Of a stretch of 41,202 nucleotides of DNA, positions 15,733-24,449 are shown one piece after another (within the stretch, counting starts at the first letter, position 1; each line of letters starts with the position of its first letter). Source of the stretch: a virus; IMG/VR virus record IMGVR_UViG_3300031251_000052, positions 1 through 41,202 of that record. One strand, given 5' to 3'. The translations under genes were made by a program, and so were the position numbers. The notes beneath the pieces were generated by a model that worked only from the letters and a program-made list of their open reading frames with translations, did no database searches and had not been told where the DNA came from.

Positions 15733-16365
15733 TTAGCGAGTCGGGATACGTGCGTAAATCAGCGATGAAGTGTGACCCGATGCCGCAGCGGCGGCGCCCA
15801 AAGCGCACAGATGCGCGAATCCGCCCTCGGGGATAACGAATTGTCCCTTCAGGTCGCCCGTTTGCTGATCTTCGCCAACGGTGTTGATCGCCGCCGTGTT
15901 GTGATGCAGCGTATGAACGAGAATCGGCGCGGTCAGCACGGTCGCAATGCTGGCCGTAACGGTCGTTGCGTCGGCTGTGCGCGTTACGCCGCTGGCGATG
16001 GTGTTGCCCGCCGAGGTCGCCGCGGTCATCGTGGTCGGGGTCGTGGTCTGGAAGCCCAACGCAAGGCCGATGCCGGTACACGTCGCGGAAGTCGCAACGA
16101 TCTGCGAAGTCCAGTCCAGCAGGAACAGCAGGCAGCCTGAACCCGGCGGGTTCCAGATGAAATTGCCGATGGTCGCGGTCGCCGGCAGCGAGGTCGCCAC
16201 GGTCGAAACCTGCACCGAGTAAAGCATACCGGCGCGGGCTAGTGCTGCGCGCGGCGGGAGCAGCTCGCTGACGAACATGCCGCCGAGCGTGTCTGCGATG
16301 ATGTTTTGAATACCGTTGCCGAGCAATGCCGGAGCGGTCGTTACGTTTCCTTGGATCAGGGGCAT
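15733..16365 (-). CDS. Virion-associated beta-rich protein
   Basis: Encodes 210 residues. It is rich in Thr, Ala and Val with few charged residues (TATIGNFIWNPPGSGCLLFLL, then TTTPTTMTAATSAG), as expected for a capsid-decorating or structural beta protein. It lies between the coat gene and a terminator, so its expression should be high like the coat. No family is named with confidence. AAAGGA precedes the ATG. The composition is close to that of the 240-residue protein two genes upstream, but no clear homology is seen. Confidence 0.6.
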   Translation of the reverse strand: MPLIQGNVTTAPALLGNGIQNIIADTLGGMFVSELLPPRAALARAGMLYSVQVSTVATSLPATATIGNFIWNPPGSGCLLFLLDWTSQIVATSATCTGIGLALGFQTTTPTTMTAATSAGNTIASGVTRTADATTVTASIATVLTAPILVHTLHHNTAAINTVGEDQQTGDLKGQFVIPEGGFAHLCALGAAAAASGHTSSLIYARIPTR

Positions 16366-16376
16366 GATTTTTCCTT

Positions 16377-16580
16377 TTACGGGAGAGGCAAGACTTCGTT
16401 GACCACATCGAGACGGAGCGATTCAAGCGTGACGGTCGTATTCCCTCGTGCGAGTTCCAGTGCAAGCAAATTCGCAACGCGCAGTTCGATCAGGATGTTC
16501 GCTATGAACGTATTTGCGGATACGTTCTGCGTTACCGTGACCACCGCGCCATTCAGCGGGTTTAAGACCGTCATCGCCAT
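16377..16580 (-). CDS. Small hypothetical protein
   Basis: Encodes 67 residues. The first half is beta-like (NGAVVTVTQNVSANTF); the second is helical and hydrophobic (RVANLLALELARGN). It lies in the capsid part of the late operon, closely spaced to both neighbours, so it may be a minor head protein. No family is recognised. Confidence 0.5.
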   Translation of the reverse strand: MAMTVLNPLNGAVVTVTQNVSANTFIANILIELRVANLLALELARGNTTVTLESLRLDVVNEVLPLP

Positions 16581-16610
16581 GTCATCGCTCCGTTTGCAGT
16601 CGCCGGGTTA

Positions 16611-17333
16611 TTACGTCGTGAACAGTTGGCAGATCGGCGCGACCGCGGTCGTGAAGGTCGTCGGGACGGTGATCGTCGCCGGAACCGTGCCGAACGTGCC
16701 TGCAACGCTGCCGCACATCACGTTCGACCCGTTGGCCGACAGGACGTGGCGGATGGTGTCCGCGCCGGTCGAGTTCACCTGGAAGCCTAGGAAGTAACGA
16801 CCCGGCAGCAGGAAGATCGGATTGGTGAACGAGATGTTCAGCATGGTCGATGCTCCCGCGGTAATAACGCCGGCCACCGCCGAGTTCGCCAGCAACGCGC
16901 CGTTTGTTCCCCACAGCGCGCACATGACGTTCGTGCTGCCGACGGTGCTGCCTTGCAGGACGCCGCCGCCCTTCCAGAGATTCGCATACGGGACGTAAAT
17001 CTCGGAGAAGTTGAACGTGCCCGCCGTCTGCGCAACGCCGTTCGTCTCGTAGCTCGTCAGAGCAAGCGAACCGAGCGCGATGTTGGTTGCAATCGCCGGC
17101 CCTTGCAGCGAAGCGGGAGTGCCTCCGATGCCAGAGTTCTGAATGTCGGCCAGATTGCCGCCCTGCAACGAGTAAACGTCAGGGGTCGGCGTGATTGCTG
17201 CGGTGCTGGTAACGCCGGCCGCGACCGCCAAGCCTTGCGCGATCAGCGCCTGCTCCGTGGCATCGGGGAAGATTACCGGAATGGTGGCGCTTGCCGTGAA
17301 CCCGCCGTAGTTCTTGAGAAGATAAACGCTCAT
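16611..17333 (-). CDS. Head decoration-like structural protein
   Basis: Encodes 240 residues. The N-terminus (MSVYLLKNYGGFTASATIPV, FPDATEQALIAQGLA) is a short module found in small phage head-associated proteins. The rest is beta-rich and low in charge (NFSEIYVPYANLWKGGGVLQ), with an ending of repeated Thr/Val. Next to the coat gene, it is a good candidate for a capsid decoration or host-range surface protein. The homing endonuclease gene now separates it from the coat gene. Confidence 0.6.
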   Translation of the reverse strand: MSVYLLKNYGGFTASATIPVIFPDATEQALIAQGLAVAAGVTSTAAITPTPDVYSLQGGNLADIQNSGIGGTPASLQGPAIATNIALGSLALTSYETNGVAQTAGTFNFSEIYVPYANLWKGGGVLQGSTVGSTNVMCALWGTNGALLANSAVAGVITAGASTMLNISFTNPIFLLPGRYFLGFQVNSTGADTIRHVLSANGSNVMCGSVAGTFGTVPATITVPTTFTTAVAPICQLFTT

Positions 17334-17383
17334 TGTAATTTCCTTTAAACAGTGCTAAATTGCAATTTTGAAAAGGGGCCAAA

Positions 17384-17869
17384 ATGCTGACTGCCGAACG
17401 CTTGAGAGAACTTCTGAAATACGACAGAAATACTGGCGTTTTTCATAGGAGAATCGACAGCGGTAAGCGATGGAAGGCTGGCGAGGTTGCGGGCAGCATT
17501 CACAAGCACAATGGCTACGGGATAAACAGAGTCGATGGAAAGGATTATTTTTCCCATCGGCTTGCATGGCTTTACGTAACCGGCGAATGGCCGAGCAGAG
17601 ATATTGACCATATTGACGGCAATAAAACCAATAATCGTTTTGCCAATCTTCGCGAAGTTTCCGAAATGGTTAACGCACAGAATCAGAAGCGCGCCCATAG
17701 TGGAACGCACTCCGGTATTCTCGGCGTTTATCCTGTCGGAAACCGATGGAAAGCGATGATCTGCATCGAAAAGAAACCCATATATCTCGGTTCCTTTGCG
17801 ACGCCCGAAGAGGCAAGCGCAGCCTATCTTGCGGCTAAACGCTTGCATCATCGAGGCTGCACGATCTAG
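17384..17869 (+). CDS. HNH homing endonuclease with AP2-like DNA-binding domain
   Basis: Encodes 161 residues on the strand opposite to all neighbours. An HNH core is visible: HRLAWLYVTGEWP (His58), then DIDHIDGNKTNNRFANLRE (Asp75, His76, Asn80, Asn84). The C-terminus (about 108-155, SGILGVYPVGNRWKAMI, YLGSFATPEEASAAY) is an AP2-like DNA-binding fold typical of free-standing homing endonucleases. AAAAGGGG precedes the ATG. Its codon usage is more A/T-rich than the virion genes. It is best seen as a selfish gene inserted between coat and decoration genes without harming them. Confidence 0.9.
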   Translation: MLTAERLRELLKYDRNTGVFHRRIDSGKRWKAGEVAGSIHKHNGYGINRVDGKDYFSHRLAWLYVTGEWPSRDIDHIDGNKTNNRFANLREVSEMVNAQNQKRAHSGTHSGILGVYPVGNRWKAMICIEKKPIYLGSFATPEEASAAYLAAKRLHHRGCTI

Positions 17870-17883
17870 AGTCATTTTCAAAC

Positions 17884-19098
17884 TCATACCGTGTAATACT
17901 TGACCGCGAGTTCGGGGTACGTCGCAGCCCACCCGAACAGAACGTCAATCCGCATCAGGCCGTTGTCGTTGATGCCGTCGTAGAAGTCCGTAACCTTCAC
18001 GGTGAATCCGCTCTCGGAACGCTGCGAAACTTTCGCGCCCATGCCGGCCTCGGGCTTCCACATCGGAACCATCGCCAGGGTGAAAGCGTCTTTGTGAACC
18101 ATCACGTTCGTGCCGTAACTGGTCGAAGCCGAGCCGAGAATCACAAACGCATTGGCGGTCGTCGGGCTGGCGGTCACGTTCTGATACGCGCCGGAGGTCA
18201 CGATTGCCGGAGAGATCGGAAGCGAGGTCGCGCCAACCGGAACGTCAGCCGTGATGACGAAGTTCATCAGGTTGCCAGTGTCCGTGCGGTTCTGCGGGTT
18301 GACCGCGTTGCAGCCGACGAAGGTGATGACCGTGCCGCGGGTGATCGTGCCCGTGCCGGTCGCGTTTACCGTGATGGTGGAGCCGATTTGGTTCGATCCG
18401 TTCACGTTGGATGCCGTGCCGGAACCGTTTACATGCCGGTCAACGTTCTGATCCATCGCATAGGCACAACCGAGCGAATCGACCATCATGCCGGTGTCGA
18501 ATTGCTTGCTGATCTTGCCGGGGTTGTTGAACAGACCCGCAAAGCCCTGGATCATCGAAGCGTTCAGCGACGGATTGCTGATAAGCGTGCGGCGCTTGTC
18601 GCGCGGCGCGCCCATTTCGTCCAGACGCTGATTCATGGCCGTAACAGCCAGCAGCGCGTTCGCCTGCGAGGTCGGCAATGCGCCGGCGCCGTTCAGGGTG
18701 TTGAACGCTGCATAGTGGGCCAAGGCCGAGCCCTGACGGTCGATTTCGTTGACCACCGCAGCAACTGCGGCTTCGATCTTGTCGCCAATCGAGGAGCTCG
18801 TAAAGCTGATCGTGCGTTCCTGACTGGTGAAGCTCAGATCGCAGCCGCCCTGCGAGAGGGTCAACGGAACGGTCGATTCGACCGAGCCCTGCGGGACCGC
18901 AACACGGCCAGCGCGGTAGGTGTAGCGCGACGGCTTTTTGATGTTGATGGTCTGACCGGGCGCATAGCCGCGGGTCATGTTGCCGCCGTACTCATCTTCC
19001 CAGTCGCGGTTGCAAGCGTTCGCAAACGCCAACTGGTTCTTCAGGATTGCGAGCGTCTCGCGCGCAACGATGCTGCTTGTGACTGGGGTATTTGCCAT
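17884..19098 (-). CDS. Major capsid protein, P22 coat (gp5) family
   Basis: Encodes 404 residues. The beginning (SIVARETLAILKNQLAFANACNRDWEDEY) and the regions GQTINIKKPSRYTYRAG and FTSQERTISFTSSSIGDKI match the P22 coat family. A Thr/Gly-rich segment at about 225-320 (NGSNQIGSTITVNATGTGTI) is likely the inserted I-domain-like region of this HK97-fold coat. A near-ideal ribosome site (AAAGGAG, seven bases before ATG) fits high expression. It follows the scaffold gene, as in P22. Confidence 0.9.
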   Translation of the reverse strand: MANTPVTSSIVARETLAILKNQLAFANACNRDWEDEYGGNMTRGYAPGQTINIKKPSRYTYRAGRVAVPQGSVESTVPLTLSQGGCDLSFTSQERTISFTSSSIGDKIEAAVAAVVNEIDRQGSALAHYAAFNTLNGAGALPTSQANALLAVTAMNQRLDEMGAPRDKRRTLISNPSLNASMIQGFAGLFNNPGKISKQFDTGMMVDSLGCAYAMDQNVDRHVNGSGTASNVNGSNQIGSTITVNATGTGTITRGTVITFVGCNAVNPQNRTDTGNLMNFVITADVPVGATSLPISPAIVTSGAYQNVTASPTTANAFVILGSASTSYGTNVMVHKDAFTLAMVPMWKPEAGMGAKVSQRSESGFTVKVTDFYDGINDNGLMRIDVLFGWAATYPELAVKYYTV

Positions 19099-19126
19099 TT
19101 TTCAAACTCCTTTTTAAGCAGGACAA

Positions 19127-19144
19127 CCGCGCCTCTCGGCGGGG
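19127..19144 (-). terminator. Hairpin between scaffold and coat genes
   Basis: CCGCGCC (19127-19133) and GGCGGGG (19138-19144) pair with one mismatch around a TCTC loop. On the minus strand the stem is followed by TTGTCC rather than a T-run, so at most it tunes scaffold-to-coat transcription or protects the coat mRNA. Confidence 0.3.
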
Positions 19145-19179
19145 TTTTGGCGGCGCTTCTCAGCGCGGCCGCGTTTTGT

Positions 19180-20049
19180 TCAGTTCGCCCATCGTGCGCC
19201 CTGTGACTTGCGCCATTCGCGGTATTCGCGGTCGTTCATGTTTTCAGAGTAACCGTTACTCGCGCTCTTGCCGCCTGTCATGGGCCGGATCGGGGCCGGT
19301 GCTTTAGAAATCTTGTTCGGTGCTGCTTCCGTCTTTTCTGCCGCCGGTTTGTCCAGCTTGCCCTCGATCTTTCCGAGTTCAGCGATTTGACGCAACGGCG
19401 ATAGTGCTGCTATGCGGTCGTGTTCGTCAGGGTTGCGGGCCAGGTGATCGAGCAACGCGGGGCCGGCGTCGAGAATCAACCGTCTTGCGCCGTCGCTGAG
19501 TTGACCTAAGTCCTCTTCGACATACGGCGTGACCATCGCTTCGTAATCCGGTGTTGCGCTGATGAACGCTTTTTCACGTTCAACCCAAGATTTCGCCATC
19601 TCGTCTTGAGCGGCGGCCTGCTTGGTCTGCGTTTCTTTGCCCTGGCGTGCTTCGCTATCGGCTTTGAGGGTTGCCGCGGCTACCTGCTTCGCCTTGTATT
19701 CGGTCTTGGCGTCGAGATATGCCTCGTAATCCTCGAACTGATCGCGTTGCGGCTCGCCGTCCTGCTGTGCTGCCGGCTTCGCATCCCGTGCCGCCAGTTG
19801 TTCACGAAGTAACCGTGCCTCGGTTTCTGCCGCCACGCGCAAATCACGTTCGCGCGTCAGCTTGCGTTGCCGTCTCGATTCCTTCTTGACTTCCTGCTGC
19901 TCGGGAGTTTCTTCTTTCGCGGTTTCATCGGTCGCGCCGGTTTCCGTTTTCTTGTCGTCCGCAGCGGTCGCGGGAGGGGCGGGATCGACATCAATCAGCG
20001 GTTGCGCCGAGGTATCGACTGCCTCTGTAATACCAACTTCTTCGGTCAT
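19180..20049 (-). CDS. Scaffolding protein
   Basis: Encodes 289 residues from the ATG that follows GAGGA by seven bases. The N-terminal third is acidic and disordered (ETGATDETAKEETPEQQEVKK), followed by a Lys/Arg-rich helical region, a long Ala/Lys/Glu coiled coil (about 70-170), and a small basic C-terminus (NMNDREYREWRKSQGARWAN) that could bind coat. It stands between portal and coat genes, the position of gene 8 in P22. Sequence similarity across scaffolds is weak, so the assignment rests on composition and order. Confidence 0.8.
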   Translation of the reverse strand: MTEEVGITEAVDTSAQPLIDVDPAPPATAADDKKTETGATDETAKEETPEQQEVKKESRRQRKLTRERDLRVAAETEARLLREQLAARDAKPAAQQDGEPQRDQFEDYEAYLDAKTEYKAKQVAAATLKADSEARQGKETQTKQAAAQDEMAKSWVEREKAFISATPDYEAMVTPYVEEDLGQLSDGARRLILDAGPALLDHLARNPDEHDRIAALSPLRQIAELGKIEGKLDKPAAEKTEAAPNKISKAPAPIRPMTGGKSASNGYSENMNDREYREWRKSQGARWAN

Positions 20050-20077
20050 GTGCAAATCCTCATGGTTATAAATGTAA

Positions 20078-22441
20078 CTACGCTTGCGGCCTTACCAGTT
20101 CAGCCCCATCAGCAGGCGGCTTTTTCTGCATGGCAGAACTCACCGCCCGACGTTCAGCGGATCTCGCAGCGATCTCGGCCACCATGATTCGAGTGTTCGA
20201 TTCCAGCGTTGCCTTCCACGCCTCAAATGCGCTCGTATCGCCGTTCGCTGCGATCGCTTCAGCAGCCTTGGCGTCAACCTGCAGCTGCGCGTGCGCCAGT
20301 AGCAGTTCCGCCTCCTTGGCGTCCGCCTCGGATTGAGCCTTCGCCCGCTCGGTTTCCGCTCTCATGCGCGCGGTCTTGGCGTTTTCCTCTTCGACCTGCA
20401 CGCGATGGAAGTCGAGTTGACCATTGACCTCGGCGGTCTTGGCGGCGGTCTGAATCTTCGCCTGCTCGTTCTGTTGCCGCATGGCCTCCGCAGATTTCCC
20501 ATCCGCGTCCGCTTTCTGCAGCGCCTCGGTCGCCTGTTGCAACTGCGCCTCAAGCTGCGCTAGCACTTGCGGAACCTGCGCGACAGGTAACGGACCCTTC
20601 GGCGTCTGGATAACCTCGCCATCCTCCTCGTCCGTTTTCTGGACTTCGGGCGGGAGCAGTTTTTCAAGCATTTCCGCAGCCTCTTCCGCCCCCGGCACGT
20701 CTTGATACTTGACCGCCAGATACGTGATGACAGCCGCCATCTTCGGATCGCGCGCCGCCTGTATCGCCTTCGTGAAGAATTGCGCCGACTCCTCGCGCAT
20801 GGTCGTATAGTTCGGCCCGCTCTCGACCGTCGCCGTGTACTCGCCGCCGCTCATGTCGTTCAGGACTTCGCGCACAGCCCCATCCGTAGACTTCTCCCCC
20901 TCGGCGTTCGGCTTGTTGATTTCCGCGTGCTCAACCGAGTTATCGGGATTCATGATCGCAACCATGCGCTGCGCGTCGTAATAATGCGGGATCATGTAGT
21001 CGATGCAGCGACCGCAATGCCGCAGCGACCGGAGCAGATTGTCGGTAAAGTGAAAGTTCGTAACCTCGCCCTGATGCTGCTGTTCGCGCTCCTGAATTCC
21101 GCTGGTCGCATTGCCCTTGTTGCCCAAAGACGAATCGAACAGCCCGGTAGTCGCCTTCACGTTATCCCGAGCGTGCATCGCCATCGCCAGCGTTCCATTC
21201 GGGACATCGGCCATCGGCTGACGTTGCGGCGGGGGTGCCAGAGTTCCGTCAATCGTCACCGGCTTGTAATACATCGCCGGCCATGCGCGCTGATTGGCCT
21301 GCGCATACATATCCTCGTACCCCTCGTCCTGACCCTCGGCCATCATGTAAGGGGATTTCGAGCGCAGGCTGACTTCCTCCGTCGCGCTGGTAATCATCAC
21401 GTTATACATCTGCGCCGGCCCCTTGGCGTTACGGATGATGCCCGAGCGAATGACCTTGCCCTCGATGTCAACCTCGTCACCGTAGACAGGAAATACCGGG
21501 ATCCATTTGCACTTTATTTCCTGACGTTCAAGCACGTCGATGCCCGTGATCTTGAACCACTCGACCTTGCATTTTGTTCCCGCGCGCCGGTTGATAACCG
21601 TCAAGTTGACCGGCAGCTTTGCCTCGTCACCGTTCGGGATCAACTCGTCCGCATACCCGCTCGTGCCATCCGACAACTGGACAACCTCGGCATCGGTCTT
21701 TTTGATGCGGTAATACTCGCACACGACAACCGTCGAGTCGGTCAGCCATCCGCTGATGTTGTCGTAACCCTCACCCATCGCGCTCGTCGTCGCCTTGGCT
21801 TTAGGATATTGGCGCTTGAATTCAGCCCGCGCCATTGCCATTTCGATGAAGCAGAATTGCTGATCGCTGCCATCTGGCTCGGTAGATAGCGGATCCATCC
21901 GAACCGACAAAGCGTTGCGGATGCTGCGATACATGATTTTCTGATTGAAGCTGGTATCGCTCTCGTAATCCGTCACCAGCCGCCAGTAGCCAAAGCCTAC
22001 CGCTGCAGCGCTGTTCACCGCGCGATCGGTAGCAACGTCAGCGTTCGAGTCGTATTCGATGTGCCGGATCATCCCCTGCCGCACTTTCGCGGTATCGATG
22101 TCGGCCCCGTCGTTGACCGGATGCACCTTGATCGACGGCGTGTTCTGCCGCTGGTCGTTCGTGACCTGGTGCAGATATGTCGGCAGCGTGTTGACCGTTA
22201 TCATCGGTCTGCCGTCAGCCTTGCGCGCCTCGACGGCTTTCTCGTCCCATTGCGCCGTGCCGCCGGTCAGGAACATCAGGTCGGCAAGGGCTGCAGTTCG
22301 ATTGTCGGTATCGGCGTCAACGCATTGACGGTAACGCTTGCGCGCCTCTTCGAGTATTTCGTCGTCCGCTTCCGATTGCGGCTCGGCGGATTCCTCGGTG
22401 GGATCTTCGCTGTCTACTTCTTCGTCAATGACTGAGTTCAA
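20078..22441 (-). CDS. Portal protein, P22 family
   Basis: Encodes 787 residues. Residues 35-110 (RYRQCVDADTDNRTAALADL, QWDEKAVEARKADGRPMITVN, TNDQRQNTPSIKVHP) fit P22-type portals. Later motifs (ATTGLFDSSLGNKGNATSGI, REQQHQGEVTNFHF) also match. The C-terminal 170 residues are a long Ala/Gln/Glu/Lys helix (about 620-760), corresponding to the portal barrel region. P22 portal has about 725 residues, so this one is slightly longer. The portal is the dodecameric DNA channel of the head. It overlaps the GNAT-like gene by ATGA. Confidence 0.9.
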   Translation of the reverse strand: MNSVIDEEVDSEDPTEESAEPQSEADDEILEEARKRYRQCVDADTDNRTAALADLMFLTGGTAQWDEKAVEARKADGRPMITVNTLPTYLHQVTNDQRQNTPSIKVHPVNDGADIDTAKVRQGMIRHIEYDSNADVATDRAVNSAAAVGFGYWRLVTDYESDTSFNQKIMYRSIRNALSVRMDPLSTEPDGSDQQFCFIEMAMARAEFKRQYPKAKATTSAMGEGYDNISGWLTDSTVVVCEYYRIKKTDAEVVQLSDGTSGYADELIPNGDEAKLPVNLTVINRRAGTKCKVEWFKITGIDVLERQEIKCKWIPVFPVYGDEVDIEGKVIRSGIIRNAKGPAQMYNVMITSATEEVSLRSKSPYMMAEGQDEGYEDMYAQANQRAWPAMYYKPVTIDGTLAPPPQRQPMADVPNGTLAMAMHARDNVKATTGLFDSSLGNKGNATSGIQEREQQHQGEVTNFHFTDNLLRSLRHCGRCIDYMIPHYYDAQRMVAIMNPDNSVEHAEINKPNAEGEKSTDGAVREVLNDMSGGEYTATVESGPNYTTMREESAQFFTKAIQAARDPKMAAVITYLAVKYQDVPGAEEAAEMLEKLLPPEVQKTDEEDGEVIQTPKGPLPVAQVPQVLAQLEAQLQQATEALQKADADGKSAEAMRQQNEQAKIQTAAKTAEVNGQLDFHRVQVEEENAKTARMRAETERAKAQSEADAKEAELLLAHAQLQVDAKAAEAIAANGDTSAFEAWKATLESNTRIMVAEIAARSAERRAVSSAMQKKPPADGAELVRPQA

Positions 22442-22773
22442 TGGCTGCTCACTAGTTTAGGTTTCTGCGGTAGGCGCGACATCAACAGCGGCTCGGCCTG
22501 AATCGTCACGAAATTAAATTTCGAATAGAACCGCTCAAGCTGTTCAGCAGTCATGCCGTCATCAAACGGCTGAACGTGAATCAGCAGGATCATCCATGCG
22601 AAATCAGCCTCGGCCGTGATTTGGTGCATCAGCGCAGTCGCCTCGCCCGCGCGCCGCGACTCGCTGGCAACGCCCAAGACCTCGCGCACCTGTTCGTGGA
22701 ATTCGTCAGGCAGACCGGGCGGAATGGCGATGCGGCAGGATGCCGATTTGTAGGTGCGCGGGCCGGCGTTCAT
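22438..22773 (-). CDS. GNAT acetyltransferase-like protein
   Basis: Encodes 111 residues when started at the ATG that overlaps the TerL stop (ATGA). The segment ESRRAGEATALMHQITAEAD resembles GNAT motif A, and the end (LERFYSKFNFVTIQAEPLLM) resembles the GNAT motif B region (xxFYxKxGF). It is shorter than typical GNAT enzymes (about 150), lacks an obvious first beta-alpha unit, and the acetyl-CoA loop is imperfect. It sits between terminase and portal genes in many podovirus-like genomes. Acetyltransferase activity is uncertain. Confidence 0.55.
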   Translation of the reverse strand: MNAGPRTYKSASCRIAIPPGLPDEFHEQVREVLGVASESRRAGEATALMHQITAEADFAWMILLIHVQPFDDGMTAEQLERFYSKFNFVTIQAEPLLMSRLPQKPKLVSSH

Positions 22774-23990
22774 CCCATCCACCCGGCGCCCGCGTAGATG
22801 CGCTCGACCTTCACTTTCGGTTTGCTCACGCGCCGCGCCGCCTCGCACGCATAGCGCAATGCGTCAATGACGTGGTTTTTCTTGTCGTCAAGTTGCGACG
22901 TTATCTGATTCGTCAGCGCGTCAGTCTTGAAGCTGTAACTGGTCAGTTCGTCAATCGTATGCACGCAACGCGGGTGCACGATGATGTCGAATGACTTGAG
23001 GAATTCAATCCCCTCCTCTAATGACTTCGGCCCCTTGATCGCCGCGTTGATCTTCGGGAATCCATGATTACGCATGTGGCTGATGGTTTCCGGTCGCGCG
23101 CTGTCCGCAGTAATGAACCATTTGCGCGACTCAGGAACGCGGTCGAACAGGTCGGGCAAGTTCACAATCTCGCAGCCGACCATGTAGGCTTCATAATCGA
23201 CGTAGAGCCGATTACCCTCGATGTCGCAGCGGATCAGGACTGACGGATCGACTGAGAACCCCCAGTCTGCCCCGAGCCTGTGAAGCGTTCCGGCCGGCCG
23301 CTCGAACTCCTCAATCTTCCAATTCTTGAATACGCGCGCCTCGCTGTTGCGCTGGTAGTCGCCCATCCAAATGTGCGCGAACTTGTCGGGATCGCGCTTC
23401 TGGTCGTATTCAATCTCGGCCTTGATTACATCAGGCAACCACGGATTGTCCCGATAGTTGGCACGCACAACGACGCTACCAGGCGGCGGGCTGTCGCCAC
23501 GCAAAAGCGCATCAACCGGATCGCTCGGCAAATTCGGATTCCAGCCGAACCACAACTCGCTGCCGTCCTTGCGAATCGTCGGGCGCAACAGGTCAAGGCT
23601 GCGCTGGCTCAACGATTGCGCCTCTTCGACCAGCGCGACGTCATAATCCTCAAGCGACTTGATCGACTCTGCGGTATGGTTCTGCATCCCCTGAAATATG
23701 ATGCGCCCGCCTAGATCGCTTTCGATGTGAGATTGCAGCACGTTAAATCTCGATCCAAGTGCAAAGGATTCGATCTTCATTTCGATCAACTTCTTGACCG
23801 ATTGCGCGAGTGATTTTTGAATCTCCCGAACACACACAATGTCCGTCTTTTGCATGATCGAGCGCTCGACCGCAAGACCCGCAAAAAAATGAGACTTTGC
23901 CGAGGCACGCCCCCCGTATGCGCCCTTGTAGCGCGCCGGCTCCAGCAGCGGCTTGAATACGCGCGCCGTGGGGATTTGCAACGTGGTCAT
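22770..23990 (-). CDS. terL: Terminase large subunit (ATPase and nuclease)
   Basis: Encodes 406 residues. Walker A is GGRASAKS (26-33) and Walker B is VALVEE (118-123), with FGWNPN as a coupling motif near 148-153. The nuclease part shows Asp242 (GADWGFSVDPS), Asp296 (TADSARPE) and a C-terminal Asp near 384 (NHVIDALRYA). This is the Terminase_3 (PBSX/SPP1-type) pattern. The protein powers DNA packaging and cuts concatemers at the portal. It overlaps terS by ATGA. Confidence 0.95.
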   Translation of the reverse strand: MTTLQIPTARVFKPLLEPARYKGAYGGRASAKSHFFAGLAVERSIMQKTDIVCVREIQKSLAQSVKKLIEMKIESFALGSRFNVLQSHIESDLGGRIIFQGMQNHTAESIKSLEDYDVALVEEAQSLSQRSLDLLRPTIRKDGSELWFGWNPNLPSDPVDALLRGDSPPPGSVVVRANYRDNPWLPDVIKAEIEYDQKRDPDKFAHIWMGDYQRNSEARVFKNWKIEEFERPAGTLHRLGADWGFSVDPSVLIRCDIEGNRLYVDYEAYMVGCEIVNLPDLFDRVPESRKWFITADSARPETISHMRNHGFPKINAAIKGPKSLEEGIEFLKSFDIIVHPRCVHTIDELTSYSFKTDALTNQITSQLDDKKNHVIDALRYACEAARRVSKPKVKVERIYAGAGWMG

Positions 23991-24307
23991 GGTTTCGCAT
24001 CGACAATCACGCGCTCTATGCGGTCGGTTTTGAACGGCTCGCCGTCCTTGTTTCCGAGGTCAACGGTTTGCGCCGCCTTGCCGTCCAATCGGTCTGCAAA
24101 CTCTTTGAAGAATCCCAAGTCAACGTCGCCGCTCATCTTTGCAATGAACTGGTCTGCAAGAGCGTCAAGCGCCTTTGCGCGAGGCCCGCGAACGAATGGC
24201 TGGTCAGGGTCTATTGTCGGATCGCCCATGCGCTCCAGTGCGCGCTCGATGGCCGCAGACCACTGTTTAGCCTTGGCCGCGTTCTGATTTCCGGCAGGAG
24301 CCGCCAC
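23987..24307 (-). CDS. terS: Terminase small subunit
   Basis: Encodes 106 residues from a GTG. The beginning, GNQNAAKAKQWSAAIERAL, is a common start of small terminase proteins. The middle is helical (AKALDALADQFIAKMSGDVD) with a conserved-looking FFKEFADRLDGKAAQ. It sits directly before TerL and is the first gene after the middle-operon terminator. Small terminases recognise the packaging site. No pac sequence is identified here. Ribosome binding sequence is weak. Confidence 0.75.
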   Translation of the reverse strand: MAAPAGNQNAAKAKQWSAAIERALERMGDPTIDPDQPFVRGPRAKALDALADQFIAKMSGDVDLGFFKEFADRLDGKAAQTVDLGNKDGEPFKTDRIERVIVDAKP

Positions 24308-24347
24308 GGTTATTGACTCAACCGATTATGTTGATTTTTCGTCATGT

Positions 24348-24386
24348 GAAAAAGAAACCCCCGAGCGCCTTATGAGCGCCGGGGGC
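24348..24386 (-). terminator. Terminator between middle and late operons
   Basis: On the minus strand CCCCCG pairs with CGGGGG, extended by a bulged GCGC pairing, and is followed by TTTCTTTTTC. Position after the last middle gene and before terS means that late genes either need their own promoter or need antitermination. A CATAAT (-10-like) at 24330-24325 lies just downstream of it, with only a poor -35. Confidence 0.85.
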
Positions 24387-24393
24387 CGAGGTT

Positions 24394-24449
24394 GCAACGG
24401 TCAGGGAGGAGGTCTCCCGTTGCTACTCCCGCGGCAAGGAGGCGCGGGA
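24394..24449 (-). ncRNA. Two adjacent stem-loops before the terminator
   Basis: Stem-loop one: TCCCGCG (24427-24433) pairs perfectly with CGCGGGA (24443-24449). Stem-loop two: GCAAC plus GGGAG (24394-24398, 24404-24408) pair with CTCCC plus GTTGC (24414-24423) with a five-base bulge. Three bases separate them and seven bases lie before the terminator stem. Two neighbouring stem-loops just ahead of a terminator recall the put antitermination RNAs of phage HK022. That role is a hypothesis based on layout, not on sequence identity. Confidence 0.4.

Noticed and set aside
18094-19206. Plus-strand 370-residue frame across the coat gene
   Set aside because: It is antisense to the coat protein and its Arg-rich, motif-free product is typical of a shadow frame.
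20702-21889. Plus-strand 395-residue frame inside the portal gene
   Set aside because: It is antisense to a well-supported portal protein and has an Arg/His/Leu-rich composition typical of antisense frames in GC-rich coding DNA.
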